A stretch of DNA of 64,000 nt from Prado023 sp964638055 (GTDB lineage: Bacteria > Actinomycetota > Actinomycetes > S36-B12 > CAIYMF01): the NCBI GenBank assembly GCA_964638055.1, contig CAZWXF010000002.1:1-64000 (forward strand), given 5' to 3'. The number at the start of each line of letters is the position of its first letter. The first letter of the stretch is position 1. Shown piece by piece: positions 45,047 to 53,197 of the stretch. Both the position numbers and the translations under genes were made by a program. Below the pieces are notes generated by a model. It did not search any database. It was not told the DNA's origin and saw nothing but the letters and a program-made list of their open reading frames with translations.

Positions 45047-46219
45047 TCAACGCCGGCGCATGTAGGCCTCGAACGCCCGCGCCATCGCTGGGCGGATCGC
45101 GTAGTCCCACTCTCCCACGTACTCCTGCGCGAACCCGCCTGTGCCTACCTTGAACTGCAGGAGGCCGAAGAGATGGTCCTCGGGGTCGAGGGTGTCGGTG
45201 ATCCCGCGCATGTCATACGTGTGGGCCCCCGCTGCCATCGCGTCGCGGATCATCTGCCACTGGATGGCGTTGCTGGGTCGCAGGTCCCGCCCCGCTGTGG
45301 TCGAGGCGCCGTAGGAGTACCAGCAGTGATGGTTGACCAGGACCCACAGGGTCGCGGCATGCAGCTGACCCTCGTGGGTCGCGAGGTAGAGCCGGATCCG
45401 GTCGGGATCCTCGCTGTGCAGGGCCCGCCACATGCGCTCGAAGTAGGCCAGCGGTCGTGGGGTGAAGTGGTCGCGCCGGGCCGTCTCGACGTAGACCTCG
45501 TGGAAGGCCGGCAGGTCCGCGGCCTCTCCCCGCCGGACATCGACGCCGAGCTTCGCGGCGCGCTTGATGTTGCGCCGCCACAGCTGGTTGAAGCTCCTGA
45601 GCAGCTCGGGCTCCGTGCGTCCGGCCAGGGGAATCTGGAAGACGTAGCGGGGCTGAACGTCGCCGAAGCCGGCTCCGGTGGCCGGCTTCTGCGTCCAGCC
45701 CATCGCCTCCAGCACGTCCCGGACTGCCAGGGCCCGGCCATCGATCTCGTCGGGGCGCAGGTCGCGCAGGGCTGCTGCTGCACCTCCGGCGATGGCGGCC
45801 TTGAGGGTCGTCGCGTGCCAGCGCCGGCTCCAGACGGGTGGCCCCATCTTCGCCGCGAACGCGCCCTGCTTGCGAACGTGGGCCAGCAGGGGATCGAGCC
45901 AGTCACGCAGCTCGTGGGTCCGCTCGGGTGCCCCCTGCACGCCGCGAGCGCCAGGACCCTCGCCCAGCCAGTCGATGTCCGGCCCCTCCGGCAGGTAGGC
46001 CAGGAAGCGCGGCATCCTCGGGACCTGGCGGTAGAGCACGAGAGCGGCGCCGACGAGGTGACGGTCGTCGTACCAGCCCAGCGACTCGTGGCGCCACTCC
46101 TGCTTCACGGCTCCCCAGGACGGGACCTGCAGGGCACTGACCAGGCCGGTGCCCGCCGCCCTGTCCCGCACGTGGGTCAGATGCTGCTGGGCCGAGATCC
46201 GGGCGACGGTCAGGGGCAT
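45047..46219 (-). CDS. FemAB-family peptidoglycan bridge aminoacyltransferase
   Basis: This 390-residue protein has the tandem GNAT-like FemAB fold, with QVPSWGAVKQEWRHE near the N-terminus. LWRRNIKRAAKLGVDVRRG and the late LLQFKVGTGG mark the second domain. These enzymes move an amino acid from aminoacyl-tRNA onto lipid II to start the interpeptide bridge. This points to a cell wall with a bridge residue. ATG 46219 has TAACCT 6 bases upstream (leaderless). It is the first gene of an operon with the racemase-like gene and divergent to rpsF. Confidence 0.9.
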   Translation of the reverse strand: MPLTVARISAQQHLTHVRDRAAGTGLVSALQVPSWGAVKQEWRHESLGWYDDRHLVGAALVLYRQVPRMPRFLAYLPEGPDIDWLGEGPGARGVQGAPERTHELRDWLDPLLAHVRKQGAFAAKMGPPVWSRRWHATTLKAAIAGGAAAALRDLRPDEIDGRALAVRDVLEAMGWTQKPATGAGFGDVQPRYVFQIPLAGRTEPELLRSFNQLWRRNIKRAAKLGVDVRRGEAADLPAFHEVYVETARRDHFTPRPLAYFERMWRALHSEDPDRIRLYLATHEGQLHAATLWVLVNHHCWYSYGASTTAGRDLRPSNAIQWQMIRDAMAAGAHTYDMRGITDTLDPEDHLFGLLQFKVGTGGFAQEYVGEWDYAIRPAMARAFEAYMRRR

Positions 46220-46289
46220 CCCCCGAGGTTAGCCAGCGGCCGGGGGCGATGTCCGGGCGAGGATTTCCGCCGGGAACGTCACAGCCGTT

Positions 46290-46430
46290 ACCCTTGTGGG
46301 GCCCGATCGTGCGCTGCCCGCAGCCGATGTCACACCCCTGGTCCAGCCTGAGGACACGGGGGCCGATCGGGAGAGAGCCCTCCTGCCACGGATCGACCGT
46401 GGCCGCCAAGTCCGAAGGAGTGGGTTTTCC
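46290..46430 (+). promoter_or_regulatory. Promoter and leader of rpsF
   Basis: TACCCT near 46290-46295 is a likely -10, giving a leader of about 130 bases. The leader has a perfect hairpin, CCACGG-N5-CCGTGG (46386-46402), 29 bases before the start codon. Leaders binding the S6:S18 complex are known upstream of bacterial rpsF operons. This hairpin is a candidate, but I could not confirm the motif. Confidence 0.35.
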
Positions 46431-46727
46431 TTGAGTACGCGCGAGTACGAGGTCATGGTCATCCTCGATCCCGAGCTGGACGAGCGGACCGTGCCGCCCA
46501 GCCTCGACACCTTCCTCAATGTGATCCGCCAGGACGGTGGCACAGTCGGGTCGGTCGAGGTGTGGGGCCGCCGGCGCCTGGCCTACGAGATCAACAAGAA
46601 GTCCGAGGGCATCTACGCGGTCCTCGATGTCACCTGCTCGCCGGCCGCGGTCGCCGAGCTCGACCGCCAGCTGGGCCTGAACGAGTCCGTCCTTCGGACC
46701 AAGGTCACCCGTCCGGACATCAGGTAG
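46431..46727 (+). CDS. rpsF: 30S ribosomal protein S6
   Basis: This 98-residue protein starts at TTG (STREYEVMVILDPELDERT) with AAGGAG 12 bases upstream. The family core WGRRRLAYEINKKSEGIYAVLD is present. S6 binds 16S rRNA with S18. It is the first gene of rpsF-ssb-rpsR-rplI, the usual actinobacterial order. The frame is open further upstream, but only the TTG gives the family N-terminus. Confidence 0.95.
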   Translation: MSTREYEVMVILDPELDERTVPPSLDTFLNVIRQDGGTVGSVEVWGRRRLAYEINKKSEGIYAVLDVTCSPAAVAELDRQLGLNESVLRTKVTRPDIR

Positions 46728-46732
46728 GAATC

Positions 46733-47266
46733 ATGGCCATCGGAGACATTCCCATCACGGTCATCGGCAACCTGACCGCTGACCCCGAGCTGCGCTTCAC
46801 CCCGAACGGCCAGGCCGTGGCCAACTTCACCGTCGCATCCACCGCGAGGATCCTCGACCGGACCTCGAACGAGTGGAAGGACGGCGACACCATCTTCATC
46901 CGATGCAGCGTCTGGCGGCAGTACGCCGAGAACGTCGCGGAGTCGCTGACCAAGGGCACGCGGGTCATCGTCACCGGCAGGCTCAAGGTCCGCCAGTACG
47001 AGGCCCGTGACGGCAGCAAGGGCACGTCGGTCGAGTGCGAGGTGGACGAGGTCGGTCCGGCCCTCAAGAACGCGACCGCCAAGGTCAGTCGCATCTCACG
47101 TGACGGCGGCGGCTTCGGCGGCAGTCAGGGGGTTGGCCAGAGCGGCTTCGGCGGCGGCGGCGGTTACGGCGGCGGTGGCTACGGGCACACCGGCGCGCAG
47201 ACCGGCGGCGCCGACACGTGGGGCGGGTCAGGCGGGACGGGCCCGCAGGACGAGCCTCCCTTCTGA
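46733..47266 (+). CDS. ssb: Single-stranded DNA-binding protein
   Basis: This 177-residue protein has an N-terminal OB fold (1-115; ITVIGNLTADPELRFTPNG, RCSVWRQYAENVAESL). A Gly-rich flexible linker and the acidic tip DEPPF, which binds partner proteins, follow. It protects ssDNA in replication and repair. It lies 5 bases after rpsF. Confidence 0.96.
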   Translation: MAIGDIPITVIGNLTADPELRFTPNGQAVANFTVASTARILDRTSNEWKDGDTIFIRCSVWRQYAENVAESLTKGTRVIVTGRLKVRQYEARDGSKGTSVECEVDEVGPALKNATAKVSRISRDGGGFGGSQGVGQSGFGGGGGYGGGGYGHTGAQTGGADTWGGSGGTGPQDEPPF

Positions 47267-47470
47267 CGCGGGCCGCGCCTGTCGCCGGGTCCTGGCCGTC
47301 CGCGGTCGGGCCGGTGCGGCGGGCTCGCTGTAGACGTCCGTGACTCGACGAGCCCTCGGCGTCCATCGGGGAGGCCCCATGGGGCCTGACCCGCGCACGA
47401 ACAAGCACGAGACCACACAACAGGGACCATCCCGGCACGCGCCGGGCATCCGTAGGAACGGAGCACCACG

Positions 47471-47707
47471 ATGGCCAAGGCCGTAATCCGCAAGCCCAAG
47501 AAGAAGGTCTGCGCGTTCTGCAAGGAAGGCGCGACCCGGATCGACTACAAGGACGTGCCCCTGCTTCGCAAGTACATCTCCGACCGCGGCAAGATTCGCG
47601 CTCGCCGGGTCACGGGCAACTGCACCCGGCACCAGCGCGACATCGCCATGGCGGTCAAGAACGCCCGCGAGGTCGCCCTTCTGCCCTACACGTCGACCGC
47701 TCGCTGA
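47471..47707 (+). CDS. rpsR: 30S ribosomal protein S18
   Basis: This 78-residue basic protein contains the S18 core RKYISDRGKIRARRVTGNC. The N-terminus KKKVCAFC suggests a zinc-type (C+) S18, with Cys also at CTRHQ. It lies 204 bases after ssb; that gap has a GGCCCCATGGGGCC palindrome and no gene. It is followed by rplI after 14 bases. Confidence 0.96.
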   Translation: MAKAVIRKPKKKVCAFCKEGATRIDYKDVPLLRKYISDRGKIRARRVTGNCTRHQRDIAMAVKNAREVALLPYTSTAR

Positions 47708-47721
47708 CCCAGGGAGTCCAG

Positions 47722-48168
47722 ATGAAGCTCATCCTCACCACCGAGGTGACCGGCCTCGGCTCGCCGGGCGACGTCGTCGAGGTCAAGGACGGCTATGGTC
47801 GCAACTTCCTGCTCCCACGCGGCCTCGCCGTTGCGTGGACTCGGGGTGGCGAGAAGCAGATCGTCCAGATCAAGCGCGCGCAGAAGTCGCGTGAGGTGCG
47901 CGACCTCGGCCATGCGCAGGAGATCAAGGCCGCGCTGGAGGCACAGCCGGTCCGGATCGTCTCGAAGGCCGGCTCGGGCGGGCGCCTGTTCGGTTCCATC
48001 GGCGGGGCCGATGTCGCCGCTGCCGTTGCTGCCTCCGGCGGTCCGTCCGTGGACCGCCGCAAGGTCAGCATCGCCTCACCGATCAAGGTGCTCGGGCGAC
48101 ACACCGCCACGATCGACGTGCACCCCGGTGTCACGGCCAACGTGACCCTCGAGGTCGTCGCCAGCTGA
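47722..48168 (+). CDS. rplI: 50S ribosomal protein L9
   Basis: This 148-residue protein has the N-terminal L9 domain MKLILTTEVTGLGSPGDVVEVKDGYGRNFLLPRGLA. A connecting helix and a C-terminal domain with GRLFGSIGGADVAAAV follow. It binds 23S rRNA near the L1 stalk. It is last in the operon before a hairpin. Confidence 0.96.
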   Translation: MKLILTTEVTGLGSPGDVVEVKDGYGRNFLLPRGLAVAWTRGGEKQIVQIKRAQKSREVRDLGHAQEIKAALEAQPVRIVSKAGSGGRLFGSIGGADVAAAVAASGGPSVDRRKVSIASPIKVLGRHTATIDVHPGVTANVTLEVVAS

Positions 48169-48176
48169 CGTCGTCT

Positions 48177-48213
48177 CCCTGCCCGGTGGCCACGGACGTG
48201 ATCCCGGGCAGGG
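48177..48213 (+). terminator. Hairpin terminator after rplI
   Basis: Ten-base arms CCCTGCCCGG (48177-48186) and CCGGGCAGGG (48204-48213) pair perfectly around a 17-base loop. They lie 9 bases after the rplI stop. Confidence 0.65.
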
Positions 48214-48266
48214 TGCCTGCCCTACGTTGGCGCGCACTCCATCCATCAGGCGCCTAGCCTGTGGTG

Positions 48267-49877
48267 ATGGTCAGCCACCTCCACAGGCTGTCACGCGACC
48301 GCGGGGCGGCGACGTCCCCGGCGGGCCTCCCGCTGGGTCTCCTCATCGTCCTGCTCGCAGGAACCCTGGTGGCTTCCCCGGCCCGCGCGCTGGAGCCGCC
48401 GCCTGTGAACAGTCCTCCCGTCGCCCGGCCGGATGCTGCCGCCATGATCGCCGGGACGCGCCTGGCCGTCGACGTGCTCGCCAACGATGTCGATCCGGAT
48501 GGCGAGGCCATCGGCCTGGTCTCTGCGACGCTGACCACCCCTGGCGCGGGCAGCGTCGCGGCCAGCGGCCGGACGGTCGTGGTGAGCGCTGCCGCCACGT
48601 TCGCCGGGACGCTCAACGCCACGTACGTCGTGAGTGACGCTCGCGGCGCGCAGGCCAGGGGAACGCTGCAGGTGGCGGTGAGTCCCGCAGCTCAGGCGAA
48701 CCACCCCCCGGTCGCGGTTCCTGATGTCGCCCGCGTGGCTCAGGGCGGGGCGGTCAACCTCGACGTCCTGGCGAACGACCGCGATCCCGACGGCGAGGCG
48801 CTGCACCTGGTCGGTGTCGCTGCGGTGGCGCCGGCCGGGTCGGCAGCCGTCACCGTGGTCGGCGGCATCGTCACGGTGAGGGCCACCACGCGCTACCTGG
48901 GACCCGTCACGATCACCTACGTGGTGGCCGACGCGCGGGGCGCTCGGGCGCAGTCCAGCGCCACCGTCACGGTGGTCCCGAGGGGCAACGCCGCCCCCAT
49001 CGCGACCCCCGACACGGCCACCGTCCGAGCGGGCCACCGCATCAAGGTCAAGGTGCTCGCCAACGATCGGGACCCGGAGGGCACCCGGCTCAAGCTCGTG
49101 AAGGTGGGCAAGGTGCCCCAGGGCACCGCGAAGAAGTCGGGTTCGAAGGTGTCGTTCCGGGCGAAGTCCAAGTTCCAGGGGACGGTCAAGATCCCCTACG
49201 CCGTCGCCGATCGGGCCGGTGCGGTCACGTGGGGCACGCTGACGGTGAGGGTCACGCGCCCACCCAGGCCTGCGCCCCCGCCCAAACCAGCGCCCCCACC
49301 GGGAAAGGGCTCGAAGCTCGCAGTCGAACGCGCGCTTGCGGCACTCGGGATGCCCGTCGGTGCGGTCAACGGCAAGTACGACGCGAAGACACGCCGCGCC
49401 GTGTGCACCTGGCGCATCGTGACGGGGCGGTCTGCGACGCGGAAGCTTCCCTCCGCGGCCGAGGCCAGGGCGATCGTCGCGACGCGCTCGCTGCCCAAGG
49501 CGCTGGGCTCCATGGTGACAGGAGTCAACGTCTCTCGGACGTGTCAGGCGGCGTTCTGGGTGACGGGCAGCGACGAGTATCGCCGCATCATGCCCGCCAC
49601 CACGGGGAAGCCCGGCTACCTCACACGAACCGGAACCTTCCGGATCTTCCTGTCGTACAAGACGTGGCGCTGGTCGACGATCTACCCCGAGGCCAGGATG
49701 TACAAGCCGATGCAGTTCTCCGGAGGTCAGGCCCTGCACGGCTCGGCGACCGATCGGCTGGTCAAGACCCATCCCGCCTCCCACGGCTGCGTACGGATGC
49801 TGCACAAGGATGTCGACGCATTGCACCGCGGTGGCATCGGGCTGGGCAGCAAGGTCCGGGTCTTCGGCAACTGGTAG
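48267..49877 (+). CDS. Secreted L,D-transpeptidase with Ig-like repeats and a peptidoglycan-binding domain
   Basis: This protein of about 536 residues has a signal peptide (GLLIVLLAGTLVASPARA). Three related Ig/cadherin-like repeats each carry VLANDxDPDGE-type calcium-loop sequence (about 50-330). A Pro-rich linker and a PG_binding module follow. The C-terminal YkuD domain has the active site HPASHGCVRM and an upstream His (LHGS). The domain makes 3-3 cross-links in peptidoglycan or attaches proteins to it. ATG 48267 is chosen because TAGCCT lies exactly 6 bases upstream; two GTG codons just before it are alternatives. Confidence 0.9.
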   Translation: MVSHLHRLSRDRGAATSPAGLPLGLLIVLLAGTLVASPARALEPPPVNSPPVARPDAAAMIAGTRLAVDVLANDVDPDGEAIGLVSATLTTPGAGSVAASGRTVVVSAAATFAGTLNATYVVSDARGAQARGTLQVAVSPAAQANHPPVAVPDVARVAQGGAVNLDVLANDRDPDGEALHLVGVAAVAPAGSAAVTVVGGIVTVRATTRYLGPVTITYVVADARGARAQSSATVTVVPRGNAAPIATPDTATVRAGHRIKVKVLANDRDPEGTRLKLVKVGKVPQGTAKKSGSKVSFRAKSKFQGTVKIPYAVADRAGAVTWGTLTVRVTRPPRPAPPPKPAPPPGKGSKLAVERALAALGMPVGAVNGKYDAKTRRAVCTWRIVTGRSATRKLPSAAEARAIVATRSLPKALGSMVTGVNVSRTCQAAFWVTGSDEYRRIMPATTGKPGYLTRTGTFRIFLSYKTWRWSTIYPEARMYKPMQFSGGQALHGSATDRLVKTHPASHGCVRMLHKDVDALHRGGIGLGSKVRVFGNW

Positions 49878-50010
49878 GTCGGCCAGCACCGGGATCGGAC
49901 GGTGCGCTCCCTCAGCGTGCGGTCGGCCTCCGAGCGACCAACGCCGGATGCCGAACAGAGGTCCGGGACGGCTCGCGCCGGGGCAGCCGGCCGTCGCCGA
50001 GCCAGACGGC

Positions 50011-50517
50011 TCACCCCCGCGGCCGAAGCGACCTGATGTGATCGATCACAGCCGGCATCGAACGCTCGAGCATCCCCAGGACCTCGTCGAACTCGCGGAT
50101 CGTGGCGTAGTACGGGTCCGGCACGTCGCGGCCCGGGATCGGGTCGAAGTCGCGCAGCAGGCGGATGTGCTCCTGGCGTGCTCCGCTGCCGTGAGCCAGC
50201 CGCTGCAGCTCGACCAGGTGGCCGGAGTCCATGGCCAAGACGAGGTCCCGCTCGGCCAGCCAGGCAGCCTGGACCTGGCGAGCCCGATGGCGCAGAGGGT
50301 AGCCAGCCCCGGCCAGGACCGCCATTGCGCGTGGGTCGGCAGGCCTGCCCACGTGGTAGCGGTGCGTGCCGGCGGAGTCGACGATCACGAAGTCGGCGAG
50401 CTCTGCGTCGGCCAGGGCCTGCCGCAGGACGGCCTCGGCCATCGGGGAGCGACAGATGTTGCCGGTGCAGACCGTGATCACACGCAAGGGCGAGCCTGTG
50501 GACAGCGGACGGGTCAT
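50011..50517 (-). CDS. Low-molecular-weight protein tyrosine phosphatase
   Basis: This 168-residue protein has the P-loop VCTGNICRSP (CX5R) near the N-terminus and the general-acid motif VPDPYY near the C-terminus. It dephosphorylates phosphotyrosine, or possibly phosphoarginine or a sugar phosphate. A -10-like GACAAT lies 6 bases upstream of the ATG. It stands alone between the L,D-transpeptidase gene (convergent) and dnaB (divergent). Confidence 0.92.
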   Translation of the reverse strand: MTRPLSTGSPLRVITVCTGNICRSPMAEAVLRQALADAELADFVIVDSAGTHRYHVGRPADPRAMAVLAGAGYPLRHRARQVQAAWLAERDLVLAMDSGHLVELQRLAHGSGARQEHIRLLRDFDPIPGRDVPDPYYATIREFDEVLGMLERSMPAVIDHIRSLRPRG

Positions 50518-50867
50518 GACGTCATTGTCACGTCATCGTCGTGGACGGGGGCGAGCGAGGAGGTGGGTGCCGCGTGAACGGAAGGCAACGCAATCCACGG
50601 CCCACCTTTCTTGCATACACAGCCATCCACGAGCGACGTACCACGTCACAGGCATGATCAACCTGTGAGAAGTGATCATGTCCCCAACCTTTCCACAGCC
50701 TGAGGAAGATCATGCGGGGCGTGTCGCACACGCTGTCCACAGGCGCGTGCACAGGCACCCCTTTACCCGGGCGAGCGGGCGGGCCTAGGGTCCCGAACGG
50801 CCCTCCACGGAAGTCCCGGACGGCGCTGTCATACCCCCGTTGTATCTCTGGATCAGGAGGTGTTGGC
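50518..50867. promoter_or_regulatory. dnaB upstream region with DnaA-box-like sites
   Basis: This 350-base gap has no gene. CTTTCCACA (50689-50697) and CTGTCCACA (50733-50741) resemble the actinobacterial DnaA box TTGTCCACA (7/9 and 8/9) and lie 44 bp apart on the same strand. TGATCA occurs at 50655 and 50673. A clear -35/-10 pair for dnaB was not identified. Confidence 0.4.
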
Positions 50868-52226
50868 GTGAGCGTGGCCGAAGTCGATTTCACCCCCGCG
50901 GGGCCGGTGGTGGACCGGACGCCCCCGGCTGACCTTGCAGCCGAGCAGGCCGTGCTGGGGGCGATGCTGCTGAGCAAGGACGCGATCGCGGACGTGGTCG
51001 AGTCCCTGCGGATGGAGGACTTCTACCGGCCTGCGCACGCCACCGTATTCGGCGCGATCCTGGACCTGTACGGGCGGGGCGAGCCGGCGGACGCGGTGAT
51101 GGTCGCCGGGGAGCTGACCCGCTCGGGGGAGATCGGCCGCGTGGGTGGGCCGGTGTACCTGCACACACTGGCATCCATGGTGCCGACGGCCGCGAACGCC
51201 TCGTACTACGCGCGGATCGTCTCGGAGCAGGCGGTTCTGCGTCGGATGGTCGCGGCCGGGACCCGGATCGTGCAGATGGGGTACGCCGGCGAAGGTGCGG
51301 TGGCCGACCTGGTGGATCGGGCGCAGGCCGAGGTCTACGACCTGACCGGCGCCCGGCGCGCCGAGGACTTCCTGGCACTGCGCGACATCTTCGAGGGCAC
51401 GGTCCTGGAGATCGAGGCGATCGCCAATCACGGCGGGCAGATGGTCGGGGTGCCGACCGGGTTCGCCGACCTCGACTCGCTGACCAACGGGTTGCATCCG
51501 GGGCAGCTGGTGATCGTGGCCGCCCGTCCGGCGATCGGCAAGTCGACCCTCGGCCTCGATCTGGCGCGGTCGGCCTCGATCCGCAACGGTCTGTCGAGTG
51601 TGATCTTCTCCTTGGAGATGGCCCGCAATGAGATCGTCATGCGCCTGATCAGCGCCGAGGCGCAGGTGCCGCTGTCACACATGCGGTCGGGGATGATGTC
51701 GGACTCGGACTGGGTGAAGCTTGCCAGCAAGTCCGCCCAGATCAACGAGGCGCCCCTGTTCATCGACGACTCGCCGAACATGTCGATGATGGAGATCCGC
51801 GCCAAGTGCCGACGGCTCAAGCAGAAGCACGACTTGCGCCTGGTCGTCGTGGACTACCTGCAGCTGATGAGCTCGGGCAAGCGCGTGGAGTCCCGCCAGC
51901 AGGAGGTGGCGGAGTTCTCCCGTGCGCTGAAGCTTCTGGCGAAGGAGCTCGAGGTGCCGGTGGTGGCGATCAGCCAGCTCAACCGCGGCCCCGAGCAACG
52001 GCAGGACAAGAAGCCGATGATGAGCGACCTGCGCGAGTCGGGGTCGCTGGAGCAGGACGCCGACGTGGTGATCCTGCTCAACCGCGAGGACGCCTACGAG
52101 AAGGAGTCCCCCCGCGCTGGGGAGGCGGACTTCATCGTGGCCAAGCACCGCAATGGCCCGACGGCGACCGTCACGGTCGCGTTCCAGGGCCACTACAGCC
52201 GGTTCGTGGACATGGCCTCGGCATAG
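50868..52226 (+). CDS. dnaB: Replicative DNA helicase DnaB
   Basis: This 452-residue protein has an N-terminal DnaB domain (PPADLAAEQAVLGAMLLSKDAI) and a RecA-like C-terminal domain. Walker A is ARPAIGKST, where Ala replaces the more usual Gly or Ser. Other motifs are the Walker B region LVVVDYLQLM and SDLRESGSLEQDADVV. It unwinds DNA at the replication fork. The family often carries inteins near Walker A in mycobacteria; none is present. AGGAGG lies 7 bases before the GTG. Confidence 0.96.
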   Translation: MSVAEVDFTPAGPVVDRTPPADLAAEQAVLGAMLLSKDAIADVVESLRMEDFYRPAHATVFGAILDLYGRGEPADAVMVAGELTRSGEIGRVGGPVYLHTLASMVPTAANASYYARIVSEQAVLRRMVAAGTRIVQMGYAGEGAVADLVDRAQAEVYDLTGARRAEDFLALRDIFEGTVLEIEAIANHGGQMVGVPTGFADLDSLTNGLHPGQLVIVAARPAIGKSTLGLDLARSASIRNGLSSVIFSLEMARNEIVMRLISAEAQVPLSHMRSGMMSDSDWVKLASKSAQINEAPLFIDDSPNMSMMEIRAKCRRLKQKHDLRLVVVDYLQLMSSGKRVESRQQEVAEFSRALKLLAKELEVPVVAISQLNRGPEQRQDKKPMMSDLRESGSLEQDADVVILLNREDAYEKESPRAGEADFIVAKHRNGPTATVTVAFQGHYSRFVDMASA

Positions 52227-52239
52227 CGCGCCCCTCCGA

Positions 52240-52640
52240 GACCCCGACCCCGCGGGTCGGGCCGGTCGGGACGGCAGCTCCGTGGGTCGAGCCTGTCGAG
52301 ACCCAGACGTCGCGGGTCGAGCCGGTCGAGACCCCGTTCCCGTCGGTCGAGCCGGTCGAGACCCNNNNNNNNNNNNNNNNNNNNNNNNNNNNNNNNNNNN
52401 NNNNNNNNNNNNNNNNNNNNNNNNNNNNNNNNNNNNNNNNNNNNNNNNNNNNNNNNNNNNNNNNTCGCGGGTCGAGCCGGTCGAGACCCCGTTCCCGTCG
52501 GTCGAGCCGGTCGAGACCCAGACTTCGCGGGTCGAGCCGGTCGAGACCCCGTTCCCGTCGGTCGAGCCGGTCGAGACCCAGACTTCGCGGGTCGAGCCGG
52601 TCGAGACCCCGTTCCCGTCGGTCGAGCCGGTCGAGACCCG
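52240..52640. repeat. 60-bp tandem repeat with assembly gap
   Basis: A 30-bp element, GGTCGAGCCGGTCGAGACC plus an 11-base spacer, alternates between two spacer types. The spacers are CCGTTCCCGTC and CAGACTTCGCG. Together they give an exact 60-bp period; bases 52501-52560 and 52561-52620 are identical. The element is the same REP-like palindrome as at 35.4 kb. The true copy number is unknown because of the gap. Confidence 0.92.
52365..52464. other. Assembly gap (100 N)
   Basis: Exactly 100 undetermined bases lie inside the tandem repeat. The number is most likely a placeholder, not a measured length. Confidence 0.98.
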
Positions 52641-52940
52641 CCCGAGGCATACAACCGTCGACGATGATGCCCGGGCGGCGCCCATCGATCCGACACCGGC
52701 CGGACGTCATCGCGCTCACCCAGCTCGCCCCGACGGCATCGCCGAAGCCCGCGGCGCAAGCGAAGACGATCCCCACTCGGGCACCCGTCCGGCCTCGACT
52801 GCGCAGGGCCACGTCCGCGCGACTCGTCTCCGGTCAATGGGGCTGTGACCTGTGGTGATGCTCGTGGGGATGGGCGGTGCGGCACACACCACCGACCCGT
52901 CAGACCGTCGGCATGGTCAGCCTGATCTTCGCTGGCCGCC
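52641..52940. other. Intergenic segment without a supported gene
   Basis: About 300 bases between two repeat blocks. Short open frames exist on both strands but lack ribosome binding sites, and some run into the repeats. I see no gene here. Confidence 0.5.
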
Positions 52941-52949
52941 GAAGGGCAG

Positions 52950-53195
52950 GGCTGGACCCGCTGGTCTCGACGGGCTCGACCGGCGGGGGTGTGACGGGCT
53001 GGGCCGGCTGGTTTCGACGGGCTCGTCCGGCGGGGGTGTGACGGGCTGGGCCGGCTGGTTTCGACGGGCTCGTCCGGCGGGGGCGTGACGGGCTGGGCCC
53101 GCTGGTCTCGACGGGCTCGACCGGCGGGGGGTTGACCGGCGGGGGTGTGACGGGCTGGGCCCGCTGTCTCGACGGGCTCGACCGGCGGGGGTTCC
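52950..53195. repeat. Inverted-orientation REP-like repeats downstream of helR
   Basis: Several copies of CGACGGGCTCG(A/T)CCGGCGGGG with GTGACGGGCTGGGCC spacers occur here. They are the reverse orientation of the element in the preceding repeat block. They fill the gap to the helR stop. Confidence 0.85.
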
Positions 53196-53197
53196 CG

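Noticed and set aside
52240..52640. CRISPR-like array
   Set aside because: Spacers are only 11 bases and of two repeating kinds, and no cas genes are present. This is a REP-like tandem repeat.
52171..52812. Repeat-encoded proteins across the gap (for example VSTGSTDG repeats)
   Set aside because: They are translations of the REP element and the N run; no ribosome binding site or domain.
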